Shown here one piece after another: positions 24,613 through 33,553 of a DNA stretch of 64,000 nt (its first letter is position 1; every line of letters starts with the position of its first letter). The notes beneath the pieces are model-generated. The model saw only the letters and a program-made list of their open reading frames with translations, made no database searches and was not told the origin of the DNA. Source of the DNA: Photorhabdus cinerea (lineage in GTDB: Bacteria > Pseudomonadota > Gammaproteobacteria > Enterobacterales > Enterobacteriaceae). Made by a program: the position numbers and the translations under genes. Where the stretch lies: NCBI RefSeq assembly GCF_011189575.1, contig NZ_PUJW01000017.1, positions 1 through 64,000 of the forward strand, in the 5' to 3' direction.

Positions 24613-25974
24613 ATGAAACTAAAAACACCGCTTTTTGGTAAAACGTATCAGTTTAAAGATATTAAACAGGTGCTGGCGATGGCCAACGAACTGCGTTCAG
24701 GGGATATATTGGCCGGAGTGGCTGCCGAAAGTTCTCAGCAACGCGTAGCCGCTAAACACGTCCTCTCGGAAATGACGATAGCGGATATCCGAATGAACCC
24801 AGTTATTCCCTATGAAGAGGATTGTGTTACCCGCATTATTCAGGACGACATTAATGAAATCGCCTATGCCCGCATCAAAAACTGGCGCATTGGCGAACTG
24901 CGTGAATACATACTGAACGATGAGACCAGCGTGGATGATATTGCCTTTCTTCGCAAAGGGATAAGTTCTGAAGTCGTCGCGGCGGTGGCAAAAATCAGTT
25001 CCAATGCTGACCTGATCTATGGCGCGAAAAAAATGCCGGTGATCAAAAAAGCCAATACCACCATTGGGATGCCGGGAACATTCAGCGCTCGTCTTCAACC
25101 TAACGATACCCGCGACGATGTACAAAGTATCCGCGCTCAGATTTACGAAGGATTATCCTTCGGCGTGGGTGATGCCGTTATCGGCGTTAACCCGGTAACC
25201 GATGACGTAGAAAACCTGACTCGCGTGCTAGACACCCTCTACGAGGTAATCGACAAGTTCGCCATCCCAACGCAAGGCTGTGTCTTAGCTCATGTCACTA
25301 CTCAGATAGAAGCGATTAAGCGTGGCGCTCCGGGTGGTTTAATCTTCCAAAGTATTTGTGGCAGTGAAAAAGGGCTGAAAGAATTTGGGGTCGAGCTGGA
25401 AATGTTGGATGAAGCACGTGCCATTGGCGCGGAATATTGCCGTCTTGCCGGCGATAACTGCCTGTATCTTGAAACCGGACAAGGCTCCGCCCTCTCTGCC
25501 GGCGCTCACTTTGGCGCTGATCAAGTCACAATGGAGGCACGAAACTACGGTTTGGCACGCCACTATGACCCATTTCTGGTGAATACCGTTGTCGGTTTCA
25601 TCGGACCAGAATATCTCTACAATGACCGCCAGATCATCCGCGCCGGACTGGAAGATCACTTTATGGGTAAACTTAGCGGCGTTTCAATGGGATGTGATTG
25701 CTGCTATACCAATCACGCAGATTCCGATCAAAACCAGAATGAAAACCTGATGATCCTATTGGCAACCGCAGGATGTAACTTCATCATGGGAATGCCACTC
25801 GGTGATGACATCATGCTCAATTACCAAACATCTGCTTTCCACGATACCGCTACTATTCGTCATTTACTCAATCTGCGCCCATCTCCAGAATTTGAACGTT
25901 GGCTGGAGCAGATGGGATTGATGGCAAATGGCCGTTTAACATCACGTGCGGGTGATGCATCGTTCTTTTTCTGA
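24613..25974 (+). CDS. eutB: Ethanolamine ammonia-lyase large subunit EutB
   Basis: 453 residues, full family length, highly conserved: VLAMANELRSGDILAGVAA, PVIPYEEDCVTRIIQ, the catalytic TIM-barrel region GTFSARLQPNDTRDD, LETGQGSALSAGAHFGADQVTMEARNYG in the substrate site, and MGCDCCYTNHADSDQNQNENL. With EutC it converts ethanolamine to acetaldehyde and ammonia using adenosylcobalamin. The gap to eutA is 11 bases. Confidence 0.97.
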   Translation: MKLKTPLFGKTYQFKDIKQVLAMANELRSGDILAGVAAESSQQRVAAKHVLSEMTIADIRMNPVIPYEEDCVTRIIQDDINEIAYARIKNWRIGELREYILNDETSVDDIAFLRKGISSEVVAAVAKISSNADLIYGAKKMPVIKKANTTIGMPGTFSARLQPNDTRDDVQSIRAQIYEGLSFGVGDAVIGVNPVTDDVENLTRVLDTLYEVIDKFAIPTQGCVLAHVTTQIEAIKRGAPGGLIFQSICGSEKGLKEFGVELEMLDEARAIGAEYCRLAGDNCLYLETGQGSALSAGAHFGADQVTMEARNYGLARHYDPFLVNTVVGFIGPEYLYNDRQIIRAGLEDHFMGKLSGVSMGCDCCYTNHADSDQNQNENLMILLATAGCNFIMGMPLGDDIMLNYQTSAFHDTATIRHLLNLRPSPEFERWLEQMGLMANGRLTSRAGDASFFF

Positions 25975-25996
25975 TTCTTTGCTGAGATAAATAACC

Positions 25997-26851
25997 ATGA
26001 ACCAAGAACAAATTAAAAAGAATGCAAACAATATGGTCTCTGACCAAAAACCTCATGCATCTCCTGAGATCACAGATGAATCTGAAAGCTGTACGCTAGA
26101 CTTAGGCTCTTTGGAAGCTAAACAGTGGATTGGTGTCCAAAAGCCAAACCGAATGGAAGTCCTACAGGAATTACGCCGCAGCACGGTATCAAGAGTCTGT
26201 ACTGGCCGCAGTGGCCCCCGGCCACGCACTCAGGCATTATTGCGTTTTCTAGCTGATCACTCCCGTTCCAAGGATACCGTGTTAAAAGAAGTCCCAGTTG
26301 AATGGATAGAAAAACACGGATTGCTGGAAGTACAATCTCAAGTTAGCGACAAAAACCTCTATTTAACTCGCCCGGACTTGGGAAGAAAACTCAGTGCTAA
26401 TGCGGTAGAAACCTTGCTGACACAGTGCAAAACTAGCCCCGATGTACAGGTTGTAATCTCCGATGGCCTTTCTACTGATGCCATTACCACCAATTACGAA
26501 GATCTTGTACCACCACTGTTAAAAGGGTTGGAACAGGCAGGCATGTGTATCGGCATCCCGTTTTTTGTACGCTATGGTCGCGTCAAAATCGAAGATCAGA
26601 TTGGCGAACTACTAAAAGCCAAAGTCGTTGTCTTACTGATTGGAGAACGTCCCGGATTAGGGCAATCGGAAAGCCTCTCCTGTTATGCAGTTTATAAACC
26701 GACAGTAGAGAAAACCGTTGAAGCTGATCGCACTTGTATCTCTAATATTCACCGAGGCGGAACACCGCCGATCGAAGCCGCAGCAATTATTGTCGATTTA
26801 GCGAAAAATATGCTGGAACAGCAAGCTTCCGGCATTGCTCTTAGTCGTTGA
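25997..26851 (+). CDS. eutC: Ethanolamine ammonia-lyase small subunit EutC
   Basis: 284 residues. A variable N-terminal tail is followed by the conserved core: STVSRVCTGRSGPRPRTQALLRFLADHSRSKDTV, YLTRPDLGRKL, VVISDGLSTDAI, LIGERPGLGQSESLSCYAVY and SNIHRGGTPPIEAAA. It completes the cobalamin site with EutB. No transport, microcompartment or aldehyde genes follow, so this is a stand-alone eutABC unit. Confidence 0.96.
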   Translation: MNQEQIKKNANNMVSDQKPHASPEITDESESCTLDLGSLEAKQWIGVQKPNRMEVLQELRRSTVSRVCTGRSGPRPRTQALLRFLADHSRSKDTVLKEVPVEWIEKHGLLEVQSQVSDKNLYLTRPDLGRKLSANAVETLLTQCKTSPDVQVVISDGLSTDAITTNYEDLVPPLLKGLEQAGMCIGIPFFVRYGRVKIEDQIGELLKAKVVVLLIGERPGLGQSESLSCYAVYKPTVEKTVEADRTCISNIHRGGTPPIEAAAIIVDLAKNMLEQQASGIALSR

Positions 26852-26860
26852 TGTAATGGT

Positions 26861-26966
26861 AGCTATGCGGCGGCAAGGGAACGAATTCCCGGGAGCATAG
26901 CTAACTATGTGACCGGGGTAAGCGAGTGCTGCCAACAAAGAGGCAACTTGAAAGATAACAGGTATA
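26861..26966. repeat. Dispersed ~125-bp palindromic-ended repeat, copy 3 (inverted, truncated)
   Basis: It is in the opposite orientation to copies 1 and 2: GCGGCAAGGGAACGAATTCCC, ACTATGTGACCGGGGTAAGCG and the end CTTGAAAGATAACAGGTATA. The other end is missing, about where eutC stops. Confidence 0.8.
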
Positions 26967-27297
26967 TAAACAATAATTTTATGCTTAAGGGAGAAACCCC
27001 TTTTACTTAATTAATAAAATCACCAATATAAAAATAAATAAAAACTAATTAACATATTCAAAATAAGAATTTTGGTAAAAATAACAACAAAACTCAACAA
27101 TTATTGACTTCCAATTTAAAATAAAAAAATTTCAATCATCATAAAATTTATATCTGATTTCATCATACAAAATTGAACTCTACTGGGCATAACCTTATCC
27201 CCCCTTAAAATATAAGACTTTCCTTTGACAACATAAGCATAAACACTTATATTTTGAGTATCCAAAGCGGATATGCTCTTTTAAAATAGGGGAAGAA
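26967..27297. other. AT-rich gene-free stretch before the RelE gene
   Basis: Nothing coding is seen. It contains the promoter region of the TA pair; the purine-rich GGGGAAGAA is directly before the toxin ATG. Confidence 0.5.
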
Positions 27298-27558
27298 ATG
27301 GTTAAAGTAATTTGGTCTAAGGCTGCAATCAAGCAGTTAACGAGGATCGATACTCGATATCAGAAGGCGATAAAACAAAAGGTGAATTCGCTAATGGATT
27401 TTCCTCTTGTTGATCTGGATATCAGGAAATTATCAGGATTCGATAACAAACACAGACTCAGAGTTGGCAATTATCGGGTTTTGTTTGAATTACTGAATGG
27501 AGAACCTAAAATCTTAGAAATTCAGGAAATTAGGCGGCGCCAGACAAAAACCTATTAA
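27298..27558 (+). CDS. RelE/ParE-family toxin
   Basis: 86 residues of the RelE/ParE fold: VIWSKAAIKQLTRIDTRYQKAIKQKV (two N-terminal helices), IRKLSGFDNKHRLRVGNYRVLFEL, and a basic tail ILEIQEIRRRQTKTY. It probably cuts mRNA on the ribosome, by homology. The antitoxin follows after 77 bases, a wider gap than usual, in which TACGTA occurs twice (about 27602-27616). Confidence 0.88.
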   Translation: MVKVIWSKAAIKQLTRIDTRYQKAIKQKVNSLMDFPLVDLDIRKLSGFDNKHRLRVGNYRVLFELLNGEPKILEIQEIRRRQTKTY

Positions 27559-27635
27559 CAAATAGGTGAGTTTTCCCATCTAACCATTTACCCCTAAGGG
27601 CTACGTAACTACGTAAACATACGGAGCAAAAGAAT

Positions 27636-28010
27636 ATGGCTAGTATTCAATTTATTACAGATGAACATGGCAAAAAACAAGCCGTTATTTTGCCAATGGA
27701 TGAGTATGAAAGACTGTTAGCAGCCGCGGATCATGACGAAGATTATCAAATTATTCCCTATACAGCGGGACCAAATGACGATGAAACTATTCCTCATGAA
27801 GTAGTTTCTATCATGGTAGACGATGAAGTTTCATTACAAGCCGCTTGGCGGATTTATCGTGGACTATCACAAGCAGAGGTAGCGGAAAAACTGGGTATAA
27901 AACAAGCTGCTGTTTCTCAGTTTGAGAAATCAGATCGCCCACGCAAAGCAACGATTGAAAAATTAACGGCTTTATATGATTGCCGAGTAAATCAACTAGT
28001 GCTCGATTGA
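27636..28010 (+). CDS. Antitoxin with Phd/RelB-like N-terminus and HTH C-terminus
   Basis: 124 residues. The N-terminus ASIQFITDEHGKKQAVILPMDEYERLL is of the RelB/Phd type that binds the toxin, an acidic linker follows, and an XRE helix-turn-helix (GLSQAEVAEKLGIKQAAVSQFEKSDRPRKATIEKLTALYD) binds DNA. It is the cognate antitoxin of the RelE-like protein upstream and the probable repressor of the pair. Confidence 0.87.
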   Translation: MASIQFITDEHGKKQAVILPMDEYERLLAAADHDEDYQIIPYTAGPNDDETIPHEVVSIMVDDEVSLQAAWRIYRGLSQAEVAEKLGIKQAAVSQFEKSDRPRKATIEKLTALYDCRVNQLVLD

Positions 28011-28046
28011 TTAAAAATAGATAAATTATCTTCCCTTTACAACAGC

Positions 28047-28152
28047 AGCACAATAAAGCTCTGACCATAGCCGCCACTGGTGTAACATTCTCCATCTCTA
28101 ATTCACCCACACCAAACAATTTCACGCCAGGCGCGGCTTGTTCTAACATCAA
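28047..28152 (-). pseudogene. cobT fragment
   Basis: On the minus strand LEQAAPGVKLFGVGELEMENVTPVAAMVRAL aligns with residues ~165-200 of the complete CobT at 31703-32752 (LEQVATGVKLFGVGELGMANTTPAAAVVSV). About 35 codons survive, diverged by roughly a quarter, and flanking sequence does not match. It is a relic of a duplicated or displaced cobT, 3.6 kb from the functional gene and on the same strand. Confidence 0.85.
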
Positions 28153-28601
28153 CAGGGCCCTTTCCTTTATATGCTAGGCTAAAGAAATATGCGGCTGCTG
28201 TTGGCAAAAAATTACAGATACGACTGGTGTAACTTACAGAGGCATCAGATCCGATGCCTCTGAAATCTTGATTACCCTGTCTACTATATTCATCTACAAC
28301 CCGCCCAACGAACTTGTGGTTGCTGAGACCCACGTCCCCAGAGTTATAATTAATATTGGTAGATTCACATAATAAGCACAAATGATTTTACCTATACTAT
28401 AAAAGAACTTTCTTTATCTAAAAATTTATTCATTTTTTATTGGTGTTAGTTTATCGGCAAGATTATTAGTACGATTCAAAAGTTCACAAGCAAAACAAAC
28501 CTTCGAAAAACAGATCTAAAGAAAGCATTTATTAAGCATAACAAAACAATAGTTATGTTATAATAAGTCATTATATCGGCAAAATATTATAGGTTAAATA
28601 A
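28153..28601. other. Intergenic stretch with one doubtful minus-strand ORF
   Basis: A minus-strand frame from a TTG at 28381 gives NYNSGDVGLSNHKFVGRVVD and more, about 75 residues, before running out of frame with the cobT relic. It has no recognised domain and a poor start, so it is probably a decayed gene. 28390-28601 is AT-rich and should hold the promoter for the membrane-protein genes that follow. Confidence 0.35.
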
Positions 28602-29021
28602 ATGGATTTGGAAAAATTAAGAAAATTAACCCTCAGTAGCGGATTCACATTTAAAGAGCTTCTTATGATGCAAAGGACCTTTAAAAATCTTGATGATGAT
28701 GAAAGAAGATATGTAATAAAGTATTATACAAAAAGCGATAATATTTACAACGTCATAATAGTGCTTGCTGAAGATGCCGGCGATCCCGTGTTATTTTTTT
28801 CTCTCATGTATGTAGGCTGCATAATAATGGAGATTTTCCTCTATGACGAGAATTCAATATCCTATTTATCATTAGTATCGATTCTTTATATCATTTCAAC
28901 AATAATATGCATATGCTATAAATCTTTTTATCACCGCTATCGTTATAATTTTTTCACATGCATAAAGTTAGTCATTTTCTATCTTCGTCTAAAAATAAAA
29001 GAAAATTTAAAGCAGTTATAA
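28602..29021 (+). CDS. Small two-helix membrane protein, candidate immunity protein (paralogue 1)
   Basis: 139 residues. A soluble N-terminal part (MDLEKLRKLTLSSGFTFKELLMMQRTF) is followed by two hydrophobic segments (~residues 63-80 and 85-105) and a basic C-terminus (KLVIFYLRLKIKENLKQ). It is the most divergent of three tandem paralogues that converge on a T6SS-type effector gene. Immunity is inferred from gene order, membrane location and tandem duplication; no named family is recognised. Confidence 0.6.
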   Translation: MDLEKLRKLTLSSGFTFKELLMMQRTFKNLDDDERRYVIKYYTKSDNIYNVIIVLAEDAGDPVLFFSLMYVGCIIMEIFLYDENSISYLSLVSILYIISTIICICYKSFYHRYRYNFFTCIKLVIFYLRLKIKENLKQL

Positions 29022-29077
29022 AGAATTAAGTGTGTTACGGCAAGCCATTTATATAGTTATAAAAACGAGTTTAAAAA

Positions 29078-29479
29078 ATGAATTTAACTGACTTAAGAAA
29101 ATTAATATTAAATAGCGGTTTCACCTTAGAAGAATTACTTAAGATGAAGAGAAGTTTTCTTGTCCTGCATAAAGATGACCCATATATTTATGATAAATAT
29201 CAAATCAAAACAGATTGTTTTTGTCATTATCTACTATTTATAGCCGAAGAAGTCGCTGCACCGTTAATATTGTTGACTTCAGTTTGTTTATTGATGATAT
29301 CAAGTATGTTTTTCGATGAAAAAATACAAAACATTCTATTAATGTCATCTGTTTATTTATTTTTTCTTATTTCTTTCTTGATTTATTACAGTCTCTCTGT
29401 TAGTTGTAATCCTGTGACAGGATTAAAATTAGCAATATTCTATATTCGTTTTAAAATAAAAAGTAAATTTAAGCCTTGA
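29078..29479 (+). CDS. Small two-helix membrane protein, candidate immunity protein (paralogue 2)
   Basis: 133 residues, very similar to the next gene (LRKLILNSGFTLEELLKMKR, KTDCFCHYLLFIAEEVAAP, IYYSLSVSCNP, KLAIFYIRFKIK). It has two hydrophobic helices at ~60-80 and ~90-108. The 57-base gap from paralogue 1 and similar gap to paralogue 3 suggest an operon made by tandem duplication. Confidence 0.62.
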   Translation: MNLTDLRKLILNSGFTLEELLKMKRSFLVLHKDDPYIYDKYQIKTDCFCHYLLFIAEEVAAPLILLTSVCLLMISSMFFDEKIQNILLMSSVYLFFLISFLIYYSLSVSCNPVTGLKLAIFYIRFKIKSKFKP

Positions 29480-29538
29480 GTTCATCAATAAAACATGATA
29501 AAAATAACCAATTATAAAATGAAATCGAACCTAAATAA

Positions 29539-29943
29539 ATGAACCTAACTGACTTAAGAAAATTAATATTAAATAGTGGATTCACCTTAAAAGAATTACT
29601 TAAGATGAAGAGAAACTTTATTATGCTATATAAAGATGACCCTGATGTTTATGATAAATACCAAAGTAAAACAGATTGTTTTTGTCATTATCTATTACTT
29701 ATAGCTGAAGAAGTCGCTATGCCATTATTATTTTTCACTCCGATTTTTTTATTTATAATTTCAGGTATGTTTTTCAGTGGGAAAGCATATGGAATTCCAT
29801 TAATGTTTTCGATTTACTTATTTATTTTAATCTCATCTTTTATTTATTACAGCCTTTCCGTTCGCTGTAATTTAATCACAGGCTCAAAATTGTTAATTTT
29901 CTATATTCGCTTTAAAATAAAAAATAAATTTCAATCGTTATGA
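29539..29943 (+). CDS. Small two-helix membrane protein, candidate immunity protein (paralogue 3)
   Basis: 134 residues, roughly three quarters identical to paralogue 2 by eye, with most changes in the two membrane helices and the loop between them (FSGKAYGIPLM against FDEKIQNILLM). Its 3' end overlaps the 3' end of the convergent DUF4225 gene by 13 bases. If immunity is its role, the helix/loop variation is where specificity would lie. Confidence 0.62.
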   Translation: MNLTDLRKLILNSGFTLKELLKMKRNFIMLYKDDPDVYDKYQSKTDCFCHYLLLIAEEVAMPLLFFTPIFLFIISGMFFSGKAYGIPLMFSIYLFILISSFIYYSLSVRCNLITGSKLLIFYIRFKIKNKFQSL

Positions 29944-30761
29944 AGTTTATTTATGTCATCTAGCAAAAGTTTGACTTTATATCCGCTACTTGATAACTGA
30001 ATGGTTAACATAGGCTTTGGTGTTAACTGCCATTTTCTGGCAAGATCCGAATTAATATATCTGAACAATTTCCCTGTCCCCGGCTTGACAGAATAGCCTC
30101 CTGATATATTATTCTTGGATTTAACCGGTTTAAGCTTGAGCATCCCATATGTTCCATATAAACTTAACGCAAAATCAACCGAACTATAAGCAACATCAGC
30201 TACATCATCACCATAACCTAAAGCATGAGAAATATATTGGTAGCCTTCCCTAACCCAGCCTATATCTTGATTCTCATAAAGAATCGGACTAATAGATTCA
30301 TAGAAGTTATTAGCTCCATGCGCTGCCAAAACAACACCCATTGATCTGACAGTTTTAGATCTTACCAATTTACCTGAATTAAAAACTGCAAGACCTGCAA
30401 ATGTCTGAACACCACCAGCAACAACCCCGGCACCTATTTTTGCATATTTAACCACGCCCTGATCTTCGAATATATCGGTTATAATATATTTGGTATAATC
30501 CTTACGTCTTAAAATCTGATATTCTTTTTCCGTTACTTCATATTCATCTTTTACTTCATAAACCAATCTCTTTTTTTCATTTACATCAAATGTATTTTTA
30601 AATTCACGTGTTTTTATATTAACAAAATCATCAATTTCTTTTAAATATGACATTCTTAATTGGCTATCCTCTATAAAAAAGGTAGCAGCCAAATGTGCTT
30701 TACGCTTCAACGACGAAGCGTAATTATTTAAATCATAAGAGAGATGAGATATCCCTTTCAT
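29931..30761 (-). CDS. DUF4225-domain protein, candidate T6SS effector
   Basis: 276 residues from the ATG at 30761. A helical N-terminal half (residues ~1-105) is followed by a glycine-rich hydrophobic stretch (YAKIGAGVVAGGVQTFAGLAVF), then AHGANNFYESISPILYENQD, GYQYISHALGYGDDVADVAYSSVDFALSLYG and KLFRYINSDLARKWQLTPKPM, the layout of DUF4225 proteins. Its TGAGG ribosome site contains the hcp stop codon, so it is translationally coupled to hcp. A membrane-acting toxin is inferred from the hydrophobic core and the membrane-bound neighbours. The frame upstream of 30761 overlaps hcp and is not used. Confidence 0.75.
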   Translation of the reverse strand: MKGISHLSYDLNNYASSLKRKAHLAATFFIEDSQLRMSYLKEIDDFVNIKTREFKNTFDVNEKKRLVYEVKDEYEVTEKEYQILRRKDYTKYIITDIFEDQGVVKYAKIGAGVVAGGVQTFAGLAVFNSGKLVRSKTVRSMGVVLAAHGANNFYESISPILYENQDIGWVREGYQYISHALGYGDDVADVAYSSVDFALSLYGTYGMLKLKPVKSKNNISGGYSVKPGTGKLFRYINSDLARKWQLTPKPMLTIQLSSSGYKVKLLLDDINKLHND

Positions 30762-30768
30762 AAAAACC

Positions 30769-31248
30769 TCAATAAACGTTATCTTCCCATATGCTATATG
30801 CACTTGTGCCAGACATAACATGTTCCCACGTGATTGACTGATACATTAAAGATAAACTTTCCTGAGGCTGACACTCATTATGCGTAGATGAATTTGGATA
30901 AAAACCATTCAATCCACATATATATGCGCCAGTGAGTTTTATCTTATAATAAAGTTCTAAACCACCTTTACTTGATGTTCTGTAAAAATAAAAAATACAT
31001 TGTAGCGATTCTTTATTGGTTATCGCTGCGCCCAAAAGAGGAGATGATTTATCGATTGGCTTTCTTATTTCAACCGGTTGATGATTAACATTCTGACTTC
31101 TGGTTATGTTCGATGTCAATTCATAAACAAAGATATGATCTTCATGACCAATCTGACATGTGTTACCAATAGAATCAACCGTTGAACATCCTTGTGATAT
31201 CAATCCTTGCTTATTACCCTTAATTTCCAAATAGATTATATTCGCCAT
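30769..31248 (-). CDS. hcp: Hcp-family T6SS tube/effector-carrier protein (orphan)
   Basis: 159 residues with Hcp landmarks: MANIIYLEIKGNKQGLISQGC, IGHEDHIFVYELTSNITR, PVEIRKPIDKSSPLLGAAI and the ending ESLSLMYQSITWEHVMSGTSAYSIWED. Hcp hexamers form the T6SS tube and carry small effectors in their lumen. No other T6SS gene lies in the window, so this is an orphan Hcp linked to the DUF4225 gene 7 bases downstream, and it would rely on an apparatus encoded elsewhere. Confidence 0.92.
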   Translation of the reverse strand: MANIIYLEIKGNKQGLISQGCSTVDSIGNTCQIGHEDHIFVYELTSNITRSQNVNHQPVEIRKPIDKSSPLLGAAITNKESLQCIFYFYRTSSKGGLELYYKIKLTGAYICGLNGFYPNSSTHNECQPQESLSLMYQSITWEHVMSGTSAYSIWEDNVY

Positions 31249-31702
31249 AAAAAAACCATCAGTTAGTCAATATTCAAAAGTAGAAATATATATTACATTA
31301 ATAACAAATATAATTAGATATTGATTTCATTTGCGAAAAACGTGATAAACCTCATGAGAAGGAAAATTCAGATAATCCTCTTGGGTTATAAATAGAATTT
31401 AACCCATTAAAATATTCCACTTAAATCAACATTGAGATATTTCTTAACCAAAGACAGCTACGTATAATGAAACCATTGGCAAGCAAATATTACGAGATAT
31501 ATTTACTTGAACTCTTAAAATTATCACCCAAGAACAATGGACTCATATAAAAATGGCTATTTAACAATAAAGTATTATTGGGATAAGTAATTATTCTTTG
31601 GTATTCAAGCTAAAGCTCGCATCACAACTCGAGTGAACAGAGTATAGGAGGTAATTGAGTATTGGAGAGTACGGATGCGAGGGTATCAAATTATCCTGAC
31701 AA
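31249..31702. other. Gene-free stretch between cobT and hcp
   Basis: No ORF or repeat is supported. It is AT-rich and must include the hcp promoter. Confidence 0.5.
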
Positions 31703-32752
31703 CTAAAACGGCAACACAATATTACTTTCAGCCAGTAGTCCCATATTGTTATACATAGCACAAGCCGCATCCACCAGATGCATAGCTAATACAGAGCCGC
31801 TCCCCTCTCCCAAACGCATGTCCAAATGCAAATAAGGCTCTAGTTGCAAGTGTTGCAATGCAATGATTGATCCTTTCTCTGCCGATAAATGTGAAGGAAT
31901 CAGGTAATGACGCACATCAGGAGCAATACGACAAGCGGCCAACGCCGCCGCGTAAGAAGGAAAACCATCCAGAATCACCGGCAGTCCAGCAGAGGCCGCG
32001 CCAAGCATCACGCCCGCCATACCCACCAAATCATAACCACCGACCTTTGCCAATACATCAATACTGTCGCTAGCATCAGGTCGATTGACGGCAATCGCCT
32101 GTTGCACAACCGCCACTTTGTGATGTAAGCGATCTCTGGGGAAATTAGCCCCAATGCCGACTATTTGTTGTGGATCGCTGTCGGTAAAAACACTGACCAC
32201 AGCCGCCGCCGGCGTGGTATTTGCCATACCCAATTCACCCACACCAAACAGCTTCACACCAGTCGCAACCTGTTCCAGGGTCAGGCGGGCAGTTGCCAAT
32301 AGCAAATCTTCGGCTTGCTGGCAGCTCATAGCCGCTCCATGAGCAATATTGCCACTGCCACGCCCCATCTTCATATTCACCAGTCCCGGAATAGGATCGC
32401 TGTCAATGCCCACATCCACAACTTTAACATCAGCGCCCACATTTGCTGCCAACACGCAAACACCCGTAATCCCTTTCATCATATTCTGCGCATGAATAGC
32501 GGTTACCGGTTTGGGAGATATCGTCACGCCTTCGTCATAAACCCCATGATCCGCAACCATTACAATAACTTGCTTACGATCAATATGGTGACCCGATAAT
32601 CCTCGCATTCCAGCAAGTTGAATTGCCAAATGTTCCAAACGTCCAAAACTGCCCGTTGGTTTAACCAGCCCATCCAATCGGGCAGCAGTGCGCGCCATAG
32701 CAACATTATCCAGCGGCATAATAGCATTCAGGATCGATGAAAATGTTTGCAT
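31703..32752 (-). CDS. cobT: Nicotinate-nucleotide:DMB phosphoribosyltransferase CobT
   Basis: 349 residues from the ATG at 32752 (MQTFSSILNAIMPLDN), 4 bases after cobC; the longer upstream frame overlaps cobC and is rejected. Conserved blocks are LVKPTGSFGRLEHLA, VMVADHGVYDEGVTISP, GVKLFGVGELGMANTTPAAA and the catalytic-glutamate region MRLGEGSGSVLAMHLVDAA. It activates the lower ligand base as alpha-ribazole phosphate for CobS. Last gene of the cbi-cob operon. Confidence 0.96.
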   Translation of the reverse strand: MQTFSSILNAIMPLDNVAMARTAARLDGLVKPTGSFGRLEHLAIQLAGMRGLSGHHIDRKQVIVMVADHGVYDEGVTISPKPVTAIHAQNMMKGITGVCVLAANVGADVKVVDVGIDSDPIPGLVNMKMGRGSGNIAHGAAMSCQQAEDLLLATARLTLEQVATGVKLFGVGELGMANTTPAAAVVSVFTDSDPQQIVGIGANFPRDRLHHKVAVVQQAIAVNRPDASDSIDVLAKVGGYDLVGMAGVMLGAASAGLPVILDGFPSYAAALAACRIAPDVRHYLIPSHLSAEKGSIIALQHLQLEPYLHLDMRLGEGSGSVLAMHLVDAACAMYNNMGLLAESNIVLPF

Positions 32753-32756
32753 GGTG

Positions 32757-33374
32757 TTATTCCCGTATCTCAGGTTGCCAACCAGACTGGTTATTAAATG
32801 TACGTAGATTGGTAAATCCACGGTGGATTTCCACTACGCTGTATGTTCCCTGTTCAAAATGAAAGTGCCACATGGCAGACGGTGGCATAGTTAGCAAACG
32901 TGCCAATAACAGACTCAGTACTCCCTGATGGGCAACTAATAGCAGATTAGCCTGACTTTCTTGTGTCAGTAGTCGTTGCACCACATTTTCTATACGTGCG
33001 GCAAATGCCGAAAAGGTTTCACCGCCGGTAGGAGATGCCTGTTGCCAGTCTGTTAACCAGGCTGTCCAAGCTTCAGCATCCTCATGCTGCAAATCGCGGT
33101 GATGGCGCATCTCCCACGCACCAAAATCCATTTCATTAAGTTGCACATCAATGCTAGCTGATAATGAGCTACCTGCCAGAATAATCTCCGCAGTATGACG
33201 CGCCCGCCATAGCGCACTGCTTGTCGCTTGCGAAAATTTTACTGCCGATAAATAGTGAGCAACTTGCCGGGCCTGATTTATTCCCGTTTCAGTCAACACC
33301 ACATCTGTCATACCACAGAAAACACCGCTCAAATTCGCTGTCGTCTGACCATGCCGAACCAAAAATAGTCGCAT
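32757..33374 (-). CDS. cobC: Alpha-ribazole phosphatase CobC
   Basis: 205 residues of the histidine phosphatase superfamily: LVRHGQTTANLSGVFCGMTD with the catalytic His, LNEMDFGAWEMR, TGGETFSAFAARI and LLVAHQGVLSLLLARLL with the second His. It removes the phosphate in the last steps of cobalamin assembly. It is separated from cobS by a stray HigA-type gene on the opposite strand. Confidence 0.93.
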   Translation of the reverse strand: MRLFLVRHGQTTANLSGVFCGMTDVVLTETGINQARQVAHYLSAVKFSQATSSALWRARHTAEIILAGSSLSASIDVQLNEMDFGAWEMRHHRDLQHEDAEAWTAWLTDWQQASPTGGETFSAFAARIENVVQRLLTQESQANLLLVAHQGVLSLLLARLLTMPPSAMWHFHFEQGTYSVVEIHRGFTNLRTFNNQSGWQPEIRE

Positions 33375-33553
33375 TATTGTTACTCAACCTGAGATATATT
33401 TAAGAACAGCTGATTCAGAGACATATATACCCTTCATCTTTCAAAATTCCCATTTATAAGTATAAGAGAATTTTGAAGTTACTATTTTTCCGTTAATTTA
33501 TTTGCCATCTTTGAGGTTTCTTGCATAAAGATGGGGAATACTAAGGAGGCTTT

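Noticed and set aside
25339..25659. 106-codon minus-strand frame inside eutB
   Set aside because: It is the mirror frame of a strongly conserved gene and has no ribosome site or family likeness.
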